Of a stretch of DNA of 39,996 nucleotides, positions 16,901 through 24,939 are shown in pieces. Source of the stretch: UMGS1124 sp964417835. Its GTDB lineage: Bacteria; Bacillota_I; Bacilli_A; RF39; UBA660. Under the pieces are notes generated by a model that saw only the letters and a list, made by a program, of their open reading frames with translations, was not told the origin of the DNA and did not search any database. The first letter of the stretch is position 1; each line of letters opens with the position of its first letter. The stretch is from the NCBI GenBank assembly GCA_964417835.1, contig CAYQJD010000005.1, positions 1 to 39,996 of the forward strand, read 5' to 3'. The position numbers and the translations under genes are program-made.

Positions 16901-18734
16901 TATTTGTTGCATAATTATATATTAACATATAATCAAAATTAGCATCAGTAACAACAATTTCTTTTTCACTGAATATATTTCCATTATTGAAATTAAATGT
17001 AGGAACAGTTTTGTCATAAATTACTTCAGGATAAGATTTGTTATTAATATTATCATTAGTTAACTCTTCACCAATATTTCCAATTTCATCACCATAATTA
17101 GAAACTTTGATTTCAACTTTTCCTTCTTTTAATTCATCTTCTTCTTTAATTTTATAATCAGTCATATAAACGAAATTAGTATCACTTGAGCTTTGTGCTC
17201 TAAATGTACATTTATATTCTTTATTATTTATAGTAACTGTAGGTTCTTGAGCCAATTTTTCTTTAAATTCTACAATTACTCTTATAGTATCACCAGTTTT
17301 AGCAAAAACTAGTGAACCTTTATCTGGATAATTACTTACATTTAAGATACCTAATTTACTATACACTGGTGCAGTAGCATCAATAGTAAATGTAATAGTA
17401 CTTTCATTTCCTACTTTATCAGTAGCAACAATTGTATAAGTACCATCTTCTGTAAATTCTTTAGTGAAAGTTTTACCTTCATTATTTTTTCCAGTAGTTT
17501 TAATTCCATCTTGTACTTCACCATTAACAGTTACTTTAGTTAAGAATTTATCTTCAACTTTTAATTCAACTTTATTATAAGTTTTGCCATCTTCAGCTCC
17601 GCTTATTACTGGTGCAGTCTTATCTATAGCTACCCAAACAGTTGTAGTTTTTCCAGTTTTATCATATGCAGTTAACTTATATGTAGCTTCATCTTTTAAT
17701 GTTAATTCATTAGCAGTTACTTTTTCAGTCGTATTTTCATCTTGATTATATACCAAAATATAATCTAAACTTAAGTCATCAACAGTAATTTCGATATCCT
17801 CTGTACTGTGAGTTCCGCTAGTTACATTAAATTTTGGATTTGTTGTATCAATAATAAAGCTTATAGTCGTTTCGTTAAATGCACTATCTATTAAAGTAAC
17901 AGTATAAATACCTTCGCTCAATTCAGTACCGTTTTCAACAACTTCACTATTTTCACTATTATTTTTATTAACTTTGATTACAACTTCATTTTCGTCCTCT
18001 ACCATTAATATAGTATTTTCAGCTAATACAGTTCCGTCTTCAATATTAACTTTAGGGCTAGTTAAATCATCCAACAAATTACTTAAAACATTTAATCTGT
18101 TTTGTAACTCTTCTTTTAAAGAATCATTACTCAAATTAGAAACCTTTTCAATAATTTCTTCATTAGTTCTATAATCTCTTGCAGTATTTAAGTCTGTTTT
18201 ATTTACAGAACTATTTACTTTATTTTCTAAAGTTTCTACTAATACTTTAGCATCAATTTCGTTTTTTACTATAGTTAATCTATTTTCCAAGTCTTCTTTA
18301 TTCCCAGTCACTTTATTAACTAGCTCTAAAGCAGTCTCATAAGATTCACTATCAATTTTTTCTTCAGCTGTTTTTACAGCTATTTCAGCAAGTTCATATG
18401 AATTATCTGCTACTGTAGTATTTTCGCCATTACTTGTAGAATTCTCATCATTTGTATTATTGTTGTTGTTATTATTACTTGATGTTTGAGTTGCATTAGA
18501 ATTACTTCCAGTATTAGAATTATTCACATCATTATCAGAAGATGTTGTATCTGTATCTAAATTATCTTCATTAGTATTTGAATTACTGTCATCAGAATTA
18601 TTAGTACTTGAAGTATTAGTTTCGCTTCCTTCTAACTCTGTATAATTATCCTTAGGGTTAGCAAAAGTAAATACCATAAGACCAATAAAGATAAATAAGA
18701 TAATAGCAATAAAATATTTTTTCTTGTTATCCAT
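13932..18734 (-). CDS. Large Ig-repeat surface protein, N-terminally anchored
   Basis: A 1600-residue protein. A basic start and a hydrophobic segment (residues 7-27, ending FTFANP) form a signal anchor or signal peptide. Residues about 32-110 are an Asn/Ser/Thr/Asp-rich linker. Residues about 115-235 are helical with AELAVKTAEEKI-like runs. From about 235 to the end come roughly ten bacterial Ig-like domains, each marked by an (I/V)DKTAPV-type start and a closing (Y)-x-(V/L)-x-x-x-D-x-x-G-N-x-(S/T) turn. There is no LPXTG motif or C-terminal membrane helix; it ends TYVNFSKNLN. It was probably uncleaved and anchored by the N-terminal helix, or secreted. Residues about 830-1103 and 1204-1477 are almost identical. 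Likely function: adhesion or a cell-surface stalk. GGGAGG precedes the ATG by 11 bases. Confidence 0.88.
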   Translation of the reverse strand: MDNKKKYFIAIILFIFIGLMVFTFANPKDNYTELEGSETNTSSTNNSDDSNSNTNEDNLDTDTTSSDNDVNNSNTGSNSNATQTSSNNNNNNNTNDENSTSNGENTTVADNSYELAEIAVKTAEEKIDSESYETALELVNKVTGNKEDLENRLTIVKNEIDAKVLVETLENKVNSSVNKTDLNTARDYRTNEEIIEKVSNLSNDSLKEELQNRLNVLSNLLDDLTSPKVNIEDGTVLAENTILMVEDENEVVIKVNKNNSENSEVVENGTELSEGIYTVTLIDSAFNETTISFIIDTTNPKFNVTSGTHSTEDIEITVDDLSLDYILVYNQDENTTEKVTANELTLKDEATYKLTAYDKTGKTTTVWVAIDKTAPVISGAEDGKTYNKVELKVEDKFLTKVTVNGEVQDGIKTTGKNNEGKTFTKEFTEDGTYTIVATDKVGNESTITFTIDATAPVYSKLGILNVSNYPDKGSLVFAKTGDTIRVIVEFKEKLAQEPTVTINNKEYKCTFRAQSSSDTNFVYMTDYKIKEEDELKEGKVEIKVSNYGDEIGNIGEELTNDNINNKSYPEVIYDKTVPTFNFNNGNIFSEKEIVVTDANFDYMLIYNYATNKTTKIEDNKYLMNDGNTMYKVTAYDKAGNFKEIWIYHDNINPVISGTGKISSKDTELTDGGIYQSVKLTVEDTNLSEVKSIDAEGNENVLCSFKWNDEDKTCELSFTEDGDYTLVATDRAKNSTSIKFTVDKTKPVIGGVVNGGIYNTDVTFTVEDANIGTIHLKKDGNLIKNYKLGTSISEEGVYSVYVSDKAGNKSETITFTIDKTAPTVSVVLDPSGVTRGPVTVTLTANEDIKDIEGWTRVDSKTLTKVYEDNAKDNVVVTDIAGNSMTQFVEVKRIDKITPTFEGIENNAIYNHDVVYKTKSYNKDAEVDFSIVEDSIAKIIIDGKEYAEKEAPKTITEEGTHTIKVIDKAGNESEEITFIIDKTPAKVTAANILVNGDSNEQSIFYATNGDSIYAYVRFNEKLGSNPTFAFINNGKTYTVDVEDVKISEPNANGEYTYSVKYNITESLDMVDGEIELSVTDIKDVAGNVTEDITKPTNGHKVYLDRTIPELTVKDDYVGDLDKKVFSKISFKLHDTLSGIISVNLNEKTLNYSVNAWGDANFNNIKNLLKEGKNTIILYDVAGNASKTYEFTYDVTAPTIEITLNPNGVTRGPVTVTLTANEDIKDIEGWTRVDSKTLTKVYEDNAKDNVVVTDIAGNSMTQFVEVKRIDKITPTFEGIENNAIYNHDVVYKTKSYNKDAEVDFSIVEDSIAKIIIDGKEYAEKEAPKTITEEGTHTIKVIDKAGNESEEITFIIDKTPAKVTAANILVNGDSNEQSIFYATNGDSIYAYVRFNEKLGSNPTFAFINNGKTYTVDVEDVKISEPNANGEYTYSVKYNITESLDMVDGEIELSVTDIKDVAGNVTENITKPTNGHKVYLDRTAPQVSTLRVKGILNGVTSTNYKEITTGYTYQIIWTPTEKLAVLPTVTIVGQENANIKSSSDNNGQYIFSWTIPEDTTIEEGEIKFILSGYEDEAGNKGKDLTNDDIKIGNGQTYVNFSKNLN
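14303..15123 (-). repeat. Long internal repeat, copy 2 (C-terminal copy)
   Basis: Matches 15425-16245 at an offset of 1122 bases (374 codons). I count only about three base differences over 821 bases, so the duplication is recent. It encodes the GVTRGPVTVT to GHKVYLDRT block. Confidence 0.9.
15425..16245 (-). repeat. Long internal repeat, copy 1 (N-terminal copy)
   Basis: Near-identical partner of 14303-15123, in the same frame and orientation. About 300 bases of unique Ig-like sequence (15124-15424) separate the two copies. Confidence 0.9.
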
Positions 18735-18772
18735 TAAAAAATAAACCTCCCTTTTATAATTTATGCTATATC

Positions 18773-18846
18773 CAGATAAAATACGAACGGAAAATATTTA
18801 TATCTGAATTCATATATATTATACATAAAAATATATATTTTGTCTA
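18773..18846 (-). promoter_or_regulatory. Promoter and leader of the Ig-repeat protein gene
   Basis: On the minus strand TAGACA (18841-18846), a 17-base spacer and TATAAT (18818-18823). The roughly 75-base leader contains a CAGATA/TATCTG inverted repeat (18773-18806) that could fold in the mRNA. Confidence 0.6.
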
Positions 18847-18899
18847 TCAAAAATTGAATTTTAGGCCCCAAAAATCTTACAAATTAAGACAAAAACACA

Positions 18900-18929
18900 C
18901 AAAAAAAAACAATTGACTTTTAGCCAATT
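18900..18929 (-). terminator. Terminator after lepB
   Basis: AATTGACT and AGCCAATT (18911-18929) form an 8-bp stem with one G-U and a 3-base loop. On the minus strand it is followed by GTTTTTTTTT. It lies just past the signal peptidase stop and closes the adhesin-sortase-PBP-lepB run. Confidence 0.75.
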
Positions 18930-18935
18930 ATGAGC

Positions 18936-19472
18936 CTATTTTATTATTTTAATTTCATTTAAAGGCCAAATTTGTATTCTAACTTTACCCAAAATATCCT
19001 TCTTAGATATCAATCCAACTTTTGGATCACGACTATCTAAAGAATCCCCTCTATTATCTCCCAAAACTAAATACATATCATCTGGAATTTCATAATATCC
19101 TAACGAAGTTAATTCAAAATCATCTGTAATAATATCTTCTTTAAGATAATTTTCATCATACATTACATTATCTATATACAAAACATTATCTTTAAAACTA
19201 ATTGTTTCCCCTGGTAATCCTATAATTCTTTTTATAAGATATTTTGTATCTGCATAATAAAGTGCTACAATATCTCCTCTTTTAATATCTAAAAATCTAT
19301 AACTAATTTTATCTAAAATTACAATGTCATTATTAGTTAATGTAGGCGTCATGGAAGGCCCTACCACTTGTTGCAATCCAACTACGTATATTGCTAAACA
19401 TAAAACTATAACAATAAATATTATATATTTAAGCATATCTTTAATGCATTCTTTTAAACTTAACCAATCCAT
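18936..19472 (-). CDS. lepB: Type I signal peptidase
   Basis: A 178-residue membrane-anchored serine protease that removes signal peptides outside the membrane. One N-terminal helix (LKYIIFIVIVLCLAIYVV) is followed by VVGPSMTPTL with the catalytic serine, and YLIKRIIGLPGE with the catalytic lysine. The conserved LGDNRGDSLDSRDPKVG box E comes near the C-terminus. The start is placed at ATG 19472, because AGGTG lies five bases before it; an upstream ATG at 19499 has no ribosome site. It is last in a run adhesin, sortase, PBP, signal peptidase. Dedicated signal peptidases commonly sit beside sortase/pilus genes, but with no other copy in view this may also be the general enzyme. Confidence 0.93.
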   Translation of the reverse strand: MDWLSLKECIKDMLKYIIFIVIVLCLAIYVVGLQQVVGPSMTPTLTNNDIVILDKISYRFLDIKRGDIVALYYADTKYLIKRIIGLPGETISFKDNVLYIDNVMYDENYLKEDIITDDFELTSLGYYEIPDDMYLVLGDNRGDSLDSRDPKVGLISKKDILGKVRIQIWPLNEIKIIK

Positions 19473-19525
19473 AGAATCACCTAAAATAAATTGTATCATA
19501 TAATTAATAAAATTTTAATTATATT

Positions 19526-21436
19526 TTATTCTCCTAACATTAATTTTACCGAGTTTGTTTCTTTTACATATTGATTTGCATCAGGTTCTTGATAAATAAC
19601 TTTTTCTCCTGTGCCACTATATTCTATTTTAAATCCTTTTAAAGCTTTCTTTGCATCTTTTAAACTCATCCCTACCACATCAGGCAATTGAACATATTTG
19701 GTATCTAACCAAGTATACTCATTTCTTATCATACCATTATTATTCTGCTTTAAATCTTTTATATCAATAATACTTTTCATTATATTTTTTGCAATTGGCG
19801 CTGATACGGTTCCTCCATATTGAGTAATTCCTTTAGGATTATCAATAGCAACATATACAATATATTCCGGATTATCTGCAGGTAAAAAACCCATAAAAGA
19901 AACAATATAATTACCTTGCATATAAACTCCATTACTAACCTTTTGTGCAGTTCCAGTTTTTCCACCAACTCTATAATTTTCAATATAAGCGTTTTTACCT
20001 GTACCATTAGCTACTACACTTTCAAGTGCATATCTTACCATTGAACTAGTTTCTTCACTTATAACTTGCCTCACAGTATTTTTTTTATTTTCCAAAATTA
20101 TAGTATTTGTTTCAGGTTCACTTAAATATTTAACAATATAAGGAGTATTTAAATATCCACCATTAATTGCTGCACTAACTCCAACTATTTGCTGTATTGG
20201 TGTAACACTAATTCCTTGCCCAAAAGACATTGTTGCTTGTTCAACAGGGCCAATATTTTCATATTTAAATAAAATACCGCTGCTCTCTCCATTTAAATCA
20301 ATTCCTGTTTTCTCACCAAACCCGAAATTTTTAATATAGTTATAGAGTCTTTCTGTCCCAAGCCTTTGACCCATTATAACAAAACCTGGATTACAAGAAT
20401 TCTCCACTACTTCTAAAAAAGTTTCCTCTCCATGTCCTCCTGATTTCCAACACTTTATTCTGGCACTATCAACGATTATTGATCCACCATCATAATAATG
20501 ATCTTCAAACAAATTTACAGTTTTTTCTTCTAAAGATGCTGCTAAAGTAATTATTTTGAATGTACTACCAGGTTCATATGTTGCCCAAATAGGCAAATTT
20601 CTATTTATAGTATTAATATCATATGCCTTATAATTATTTGAATCAAAATTCGGTCTACTAGACATTGCTAGTATTTCTCCACTCTTAGGATCCGCAACCA
20701 CAATTAATGCTTGTTCTGGGTTATATTTAGTAACAACATTGTCAAGTTCTCTTTCAACAGCTAACTGAATATCTAAATCAATTGTCAAAGAAACATTTAT
20801 ACCATTTTGAGGTTCAACATATACTTCTGACATATCTAACCTATTACCTTTTCCATCACTATAATATTTTATGGCTCCATCTTTACCGGTTAAATAATTA
20901 TCATATTCAAGCTCTATACCGGATAATCCTTGATTATCTATTCCAACATATCCTAAAACATGGCTTAAAACGTTTTTATATGGATAATACCTTTTACTTT
21001 CCTTTACTAAATAAACTCCATCATATCCTAAAGAGTCTATTTTATCAGCAACCTCATATGACAATTGTCTACCTTCTGGATGGACTCTTTCTATACTAGT
21101 TTTTTTACTCACATGCTTATACATTTCTTCATACGTAATTCCAAGGATTTCAGCCAAATCCTTACTTACTTGTTCCTTATTATTTATTTGATTTGGAATT
21201 AATACTAAACTTACAGTTGTAATATTATCTGCTAAAACTTTTCCATTTCTATCTAAAATTAATCCTCTATCAGATGTAATTGGCAAATTCCTACTCCATA
21301 AACTATCAGCTAAACTATTTAACTTTTTATAATCTATTACTTGTATATAAAAAACTCTGATAACTATCGCACAAAATAATAATAAAACTACTACAAAAAT
21401 AAATCTTATCCTTCCATGAATATTTTCAACAAACAT
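19526..21436 (-). CDS. Class B penicillin-binding protein with PASTA domain (FtsI/SpoVD-like)
   Basis: A 636-residue peptidoglycan transpeptidase. It has an N-terminal membrane helix (about 11-32), a dimerisation/pedestal domain (about 50-210) and a transpeptidase domain. The active-site motifs are STFK at 291-294 (catalytic Ser291), SCN at 347-349 and KTGTAQ at 493-498. A single C-terminal PASTA domain (about 578-636, starting YVQLPDVVGMSLKDAKKAL) matches FtsI/SpoVD/PBP2x architecture. Such enzymes crosslink septal or cortex wall with an FtsW/SpoVE partner, and one is encoded at 1976-3061, far away. It lies 40 bases after the sortase gene on the same strand. ATG 21436 follows AGGTGATAAA. Confidence 0.92.
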   Translation of the reverse strand: MFVENIHGRIRFIFVVVLLLFCAIVIRVFYIQVIDYKKLNSLADSLWSRNLPITSDRGLILDRNGKVLADNITTVSLVLIPNQINNKEQVSKDLAEILGITYEEMYKHVSKKTSIERVHPEGRQLSYEVADKIDSLGYDGVYLVKESKRYYPYKNVLSHVLGYVGIDNQGLSGIELEYDNYLTGKDGAIKYYSDGKGNRLDMSEVYVEPQNGINVSLTIDLDIQLAVERELDNVVTKYNPEQALIVVADPKSGEILAMSSRPNFDSNNYKAYDINTINRNLPIWATYEPGSTFKIITLAASLEEKTVNLFEDHYYDGGSIIVDSARIKCWKSGGHGEETFLEVVENSCNPGFVIMGQRLGTERLYNYIKNFGFGEKTGIDLNGESSGILFKYENIGPVEQATMSFGQGISVTPIQQIVGVSAAINGGYLNTPYIVKYLSEPETNTIILENKKNTVRQVISEETSSMVRYALESVVANGTGKNAYIENYRVGGKTGTAQKVSNGVYMQGNYIVSFMGFLPADNPEYIVYVAIDNPKGITQYGGTVSAPIAKNIMKSIIDIKDLKQNNNGMIRNEYTWLDTKYVQLPDVVGMSLKDAKKALKGFKIEYSGTGEKVIYQEPDANQYVKETNSVKLMLGE

Positions 21437-21476
21437 TTTATCACCTAATTAATTCTATTAAAATAATAGTATTATA

Positions 21477-22013
21477 TTAATTAACTTCTATAAGTTTTCC
21501 AAATAAAACAGTTTGTAAATTTTTATTTCGTTTATTACATGTAATTAAATAAATATTTCTCTCATAAATATTTTCAACAATCAATTTACCAGTTTTTTCT
21601 ATATTATATACTTCATTGATTTTATAAACGTATTTTTTATTTTCATAATAAACATTAACTTCATCATCAATATAAACATCATCTAAATTTTTAAAATAAG
21701 ATATTTTAGAATTCCCACTATGTGATGCTAAAATAAAACTACCCTTAACATCAGGCATTTTAGAATCTTTTAATATTTCTATACCATAATTAACATTATT
21801 ATATTTTGAATCAATATTATACAATTCTTTAATTAATTTTATTTTTGGTATTTCTAATATTGCAAAAGCTTTAACTTTTCTTTCTTTTATTTCTTCGTAA
21901 CTCTCATTACTTTGAATAAAACTAAATTTTGATTCTCTAATTGCTATTTTAAACATAAAGAATGTAACAAATAAAAATAATAAGAAACAAATATTTTTTT
22001 TAATATATTTCAT
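21477..22013 (-). CDS. Sortase
   Basis: A 178-residue membrane-anchored transpeptidase with an N-terminal helix (about 7-24). The core begins FAILEIPKIKL, as in class A/D-like sortases. The catalytic His is H98 (FILASHSGNS) and the catalytic Cys C159 (IYLITCN). The transition-state Arg that normally follows the Cys by about 8 to 12 residues is not obvious: the strand reads KNLQTVLFGKL, with R162 the only arginine nearby. So either R162 substitutes or the active site is altered. The gene overlaps the adhesin gene by 14 bases and has a poor ribosome site, pointing to coupled translation and a dedicated substrate. Confidence 0.87.
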   Translation of the reverse strand: MKYIKKNICFLLFLFVTFFMFKIAIRESKFSFIQSNESYEEIKERKVKAFAILEIPKIKLIKELYNIDSKYNNVNYGIEILKDSKMPDVKGSFILASHSGNSKISYFKNLDDVYIDDEVNVYYENKKYVYKINEVYNIEKTGKLIVENIYERNIYLITCNKRNKNLQTVLFGKLIEVN

Positions 22014-24855
22014 TTATACAAATAATTCCTGCTATAATAAGAATTAATATTACAAAAAAATAATAATTATAATCATTTTTAAAAGTATCCGGAATATCAA
22101 TTATTAAAAAATTATCATCTTCATCATATACTTTAAAATTATCACTAGTATTACTATTATTAGTTATTTCTAACTTGCCAGTTAAAGGAATATTAGCCAT
22201 ACTTAGGTATGTTGTCTTATCTTTGTCTATTTGAAAAAAAATTTTATCTTCTTCTAATTTAAATCCATAAGGAACTATAGTCTCTTTAAGAAAATATTGC
22301 CCTAAATATAAATCATCAATATAAATATAACCATTTTTATCTGTAAAACCTTGATATAAAAGTTCATTATTATTATTGTATATTGAAATTAATACACTTT
22401 CTATACCTTTATTAGTAAAACTATTATATTTAAAGAATTCTAATCTCCCTTTAGGCAAATAATTTTGTATATTCAAATTTACTTCAACCTCTTTAGTATA
22501 TTGATCTTTATATTTTAATTCAAATTCATAAATATTATTATCTATAACATTGTTTTCATTTGACTCTAACTCTTTTATATAATACTTTCCTAAAGGCAAA
22601 TTATCTTTAAATGTATACCCTAACATATTGGTCGTCAAAGTTGAAACCAAATCGTCTTTTTTATACAACAATATCCGATTACTATAAATATCTTCATTAG
22701 CATAAAGATTAAATTTAACATTACTTAAAGGAATATTTGTATAATCATAATGATTATTGAAAATTAAAAATTTTTCTCCAAATTTATTAATATTTATTTT
22801 CCCAGTTACTAAACTATTTTGAAATTCAATCAAAATAATATTGCCCACATTTTCTTCATAAATAAAATCACTTTGTTCATTTATTTCAAAAAATATAGGT
22901 TCACTATTCCAAATAAAACTTTCATATTTAGAATCTACTTCTTCTAATCTATATTTAGATGGAAATAAAACATCTGGAGTAATAAATTCGCCTTCACTAT
23001 TAGTAGTAAATTCACATATTTCTTCTTTATTTGGATAATTTACAAATTGACAAATATATTTCTTTTTATCAATATCAAATATTTTAAATTTAAAACCATT
23101 TAATAGAATAGGATTTCCATAATTATCAAATTTTTTTACTTTTAATTTTGCAGAAAATGGTTCATTTAACAAATAAATATTGCTTTCATCTTTAGTTAAT
23201 TCATTAACAGAAAAATATACGTCTTTTGACAAATGGTAACCACTTTTCCCCTTTTTCTGTTTTATTAAATAATCACCATAATCTAAATTTACTTTAGCTA
23301 TACCATTTTCAGAAGTAACCAATGTATCAACTAATTTATTTTTAGATAATAAATATATTTCAAAAACTGCATCTTCTTCTGCTTCTATAACTCCTAAATC
23401 CTTTAAATATGTTTTATGAATAGATAAATTAGTATTATATGCCTCTTCATACATATTTATTGTAACTAATGTATCACTATTTTCTTTTGTTATTGAAAAT
23501 TCATATTTTTCATTATCTAATTTATATCCTTTAGGGGCTTTTAATTCTTGAATATAATAGTCTCCTAACAAAAGAATTTTTCCACTTTGGAAAGAACAAT
23601 CAGCTCCAATTTCTAATTCTTTAATCAAAGTTCCATCTTTTTTAAAAAGACCATATACAGCACCTTCTAAAACAGAATCGCCTTCGCTATAACAAGCTCT
23701 TGTTTTAGAATCATTTTTAATAAGCTTAATTTCACCTAAATACATTTTGTCATATACTGTTAAAGATACATTTGGATTTTCAATTGTAATATCAAAATAA
23801 TACTTATTAGGATCAATTTCATAATTTTTACCAGCAATGCTTTCCTTTATATAATAACTACCAAGCTCTAATTCGGAAATATTTGCATTGCAATCTTCAT
23901 CTATTATCAAATCATTAACATATGTCCCATCACTTTTATAAAGTTTATAAACACTACCAGCTAAACTTCCACCACTTTTTGGAGAACAAGTTTTATTATC
24001 GTAATCATACTTTTTAAGATTTAAAAAACCACTTATAACTTCATAATAGAGAAACTTCTTAGTTTCTTCAATGTTTCCTGGAGATAATAAGTCTTGCCCT
24101 TCTGCACTATAATAGACACTATAATTATTTTCCCAATCATATTTCTTTTTTACTAATGATATTTTCCCTCCAATATTACTCTTAGGATAAACAATAACTT
24201 TATTATTTTCTATAACCGCATCACAATTTTCACATGTTTCTACTATAAAATCACTTAAAGAATTATTGTTATCATAAAAAGTATAATAGTTATTTAAACC
24301 TATCTTAACGCTATCATTTTCAAAAGAAGGATCTTTCATATATTTTTCAACTAATTCATTAATTTCAGACATTTTATCTGAAATCACAGTTGGAATAGAT
24401 ATAACATATTTCCAAGGATCTGCTCTATTATTCTTACTTGTAAAACTAAAATTTCTTCCTGTTTCATACCATATTAAAGATTGTGTAGCTACAATCCATT
24501 CATCACCTGAGTGATCTTTATACCCACATCCAAAATAAGCAATTGTTGATATTTTTTTTAAAGTTTCTTCATTTAGATTTACAGCACTCGCCATATCTTT
24601 CAAAGGCAAGTTTTGATAACCTATATATGTATTTTTAGATAATGACACACCTGGTTCTATACAATATGCAATATCATTATTACTAGCTCTAGTAAAATGT
24701 TCGAAATCTCCATACTTTCCATTAGAATCTACAAAATGATAATTTCCAATAAAAGTATAATTAATTTTTTCTGAAAAAGCATAAACTTCTTTTAACGTAA
24801 TTGTACTTACCATAAACATTATAATAAAAAATAAAATTGATTTCTTAAACTTCAT
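22000..24855 (-). CDS. Thioester-domain adhesin with SpaA-like repeats and sorting tail
   Basis: A 951-residue surface protein. The signal peptide ends near EVYAFS. A thioester domain follows: AYCIEPG gives the reactive Cys (about residue 65), and VATQSLIWYETG gives the TQ-x-x-W motif with Gln about residue 125. Such domains attach covalently to host amines. After it come about six prealbumin/SpaA-like repeats, each ending YYIKE or YFLKE, then P-x-G(Y/F). These often hold Lys-Asn/Asp isopeptide bonds. The tail is IDIPDTFKNDYNYYF, a hydrophobic stretch and INEIY. This is a cell-wall sorting signal in layout, with IPDTF in place of LPXTG and no basic end. ATG 24855 is chosen because AGGAGG is eight bases upstream; a TTG at 24861 is too close. 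The overlapping sortase is the likely anchoring enzyme. Confidence 0.87.
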   Translation of the reverse strand: MKFKKSILFFIIMFMVSTITLKEVYAFSEKINYTFIGNYHFVDSNGKYGDFEHFTRASNNDIAYCIEPGVSLSKNTYIGYQNLPLKDMASAVNLNEETLKKISTIAYFGCGYKDHSGDEWIVATQSLIWYETGRNFSFTSKNNRADPWKYVISIPTVISDKMSEINELVEKYMKDPSFENDSVKIGLNNYYTFYDNNNSLSDFIVETCENCDAVIENNKVIVYPKSNIGGKISLVKKKYDWENNYSVYYSAEGQDLLSPGNIEETKKFLYYEVISGFLNLKKYDYDNKTCSPKSGGSLAGSVYKLYKSDGTYVNDLIIDEDCNANISELELGSYYIKESIAGKNYEIDPNKYYFDITIENPNVSLTVYDKMYLGEIKLIKNDSKTRACYSEGDSVLEGAVYGLFKKDGTLIKELEIGADCSFQSGKILLLGDYYIQELKAPKGYKLDNEKYEFSITKENSDTLVTINMYEEAYNTNLSIHKTYLKDLGVIEAEEDAVFEIYLLSKNKLVDTLVTSENGIAKVNLDYGDYLIKQKKGKSGYHLSKDVYFSVNELTKDESNIYLLNEPFSAKLKVKKFDNYGNPILLNGFKFKIFDIDKKKYICQFVNYPNKEEICEFTTNSEGEFITPDVLFPSKYRLEEVDSKYESFIWNSEPIFFEINEQSDFIYEENVGNIILIEFQNSLVTGKININKFGEKFLIFNNHYDYTNIPLSNVKFNLYANEDIYSNRILLYKKDDLVSTLTTNMLGYTFKDNLPLGKYYIKELESNENNVIDNNIYEFELKYKDQYTKEVEVNLNIQNYLPKGRLEFFKYNSFTNKGIESVLISIYNNNNELLYQGFTDKNGYIYIDDLYLGQYFLKETIVPYGFKLEEDKIFFQIDKDKTTYLSMANIPLTGKLEITNNSNTSDNFKVYDEDDNFLIIDIPDTFKNDYNYYFFVILILIIAGIICINEIY

Positions 24856-24904
24856 TATCAATCCCTCCTTTATTAAATATTTACAATAGTTTTTTGTATT
24901 TCCT

Positions 24905-24938
24905 TTAAAAAAAACAAGTTTTTTAAATTAAACTTGTT
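24905..24938 (-). terminator. Terminator after uppP
   Basis: AACAAGTTT (24913-24921) and AAACTTGTT (24930-24938) form a 9-bp stem; on the minus strand TTTTTT follows. It separates uppP from the adhesin operon. Confidence 0.75.
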
Positions 24939-24939
24939 C

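Noticed and set aside
13972..18174. Plus-strand reading frames opposite the giant surface protein
   Set aside because: They have no ribosome sites and their sequence is the mirror of repetitive coding DNA; they are shadows.
20782..21099. 105-codon plus-strand frame inside the PBP gene
   Set aside because: Its composition (HHYN-rich) mirrors the transpeptidase coding strand, and it has no promoter or ribosome site.
22161..22199. Second possible sorting motif NIPLTGKLEI in the adhesin
   Set aside because: It lies at the start of a beta-rich segment of the SpaA-like type and no hydrophobic tail follows directly; the IPDTF site before the terminal helix fits better.
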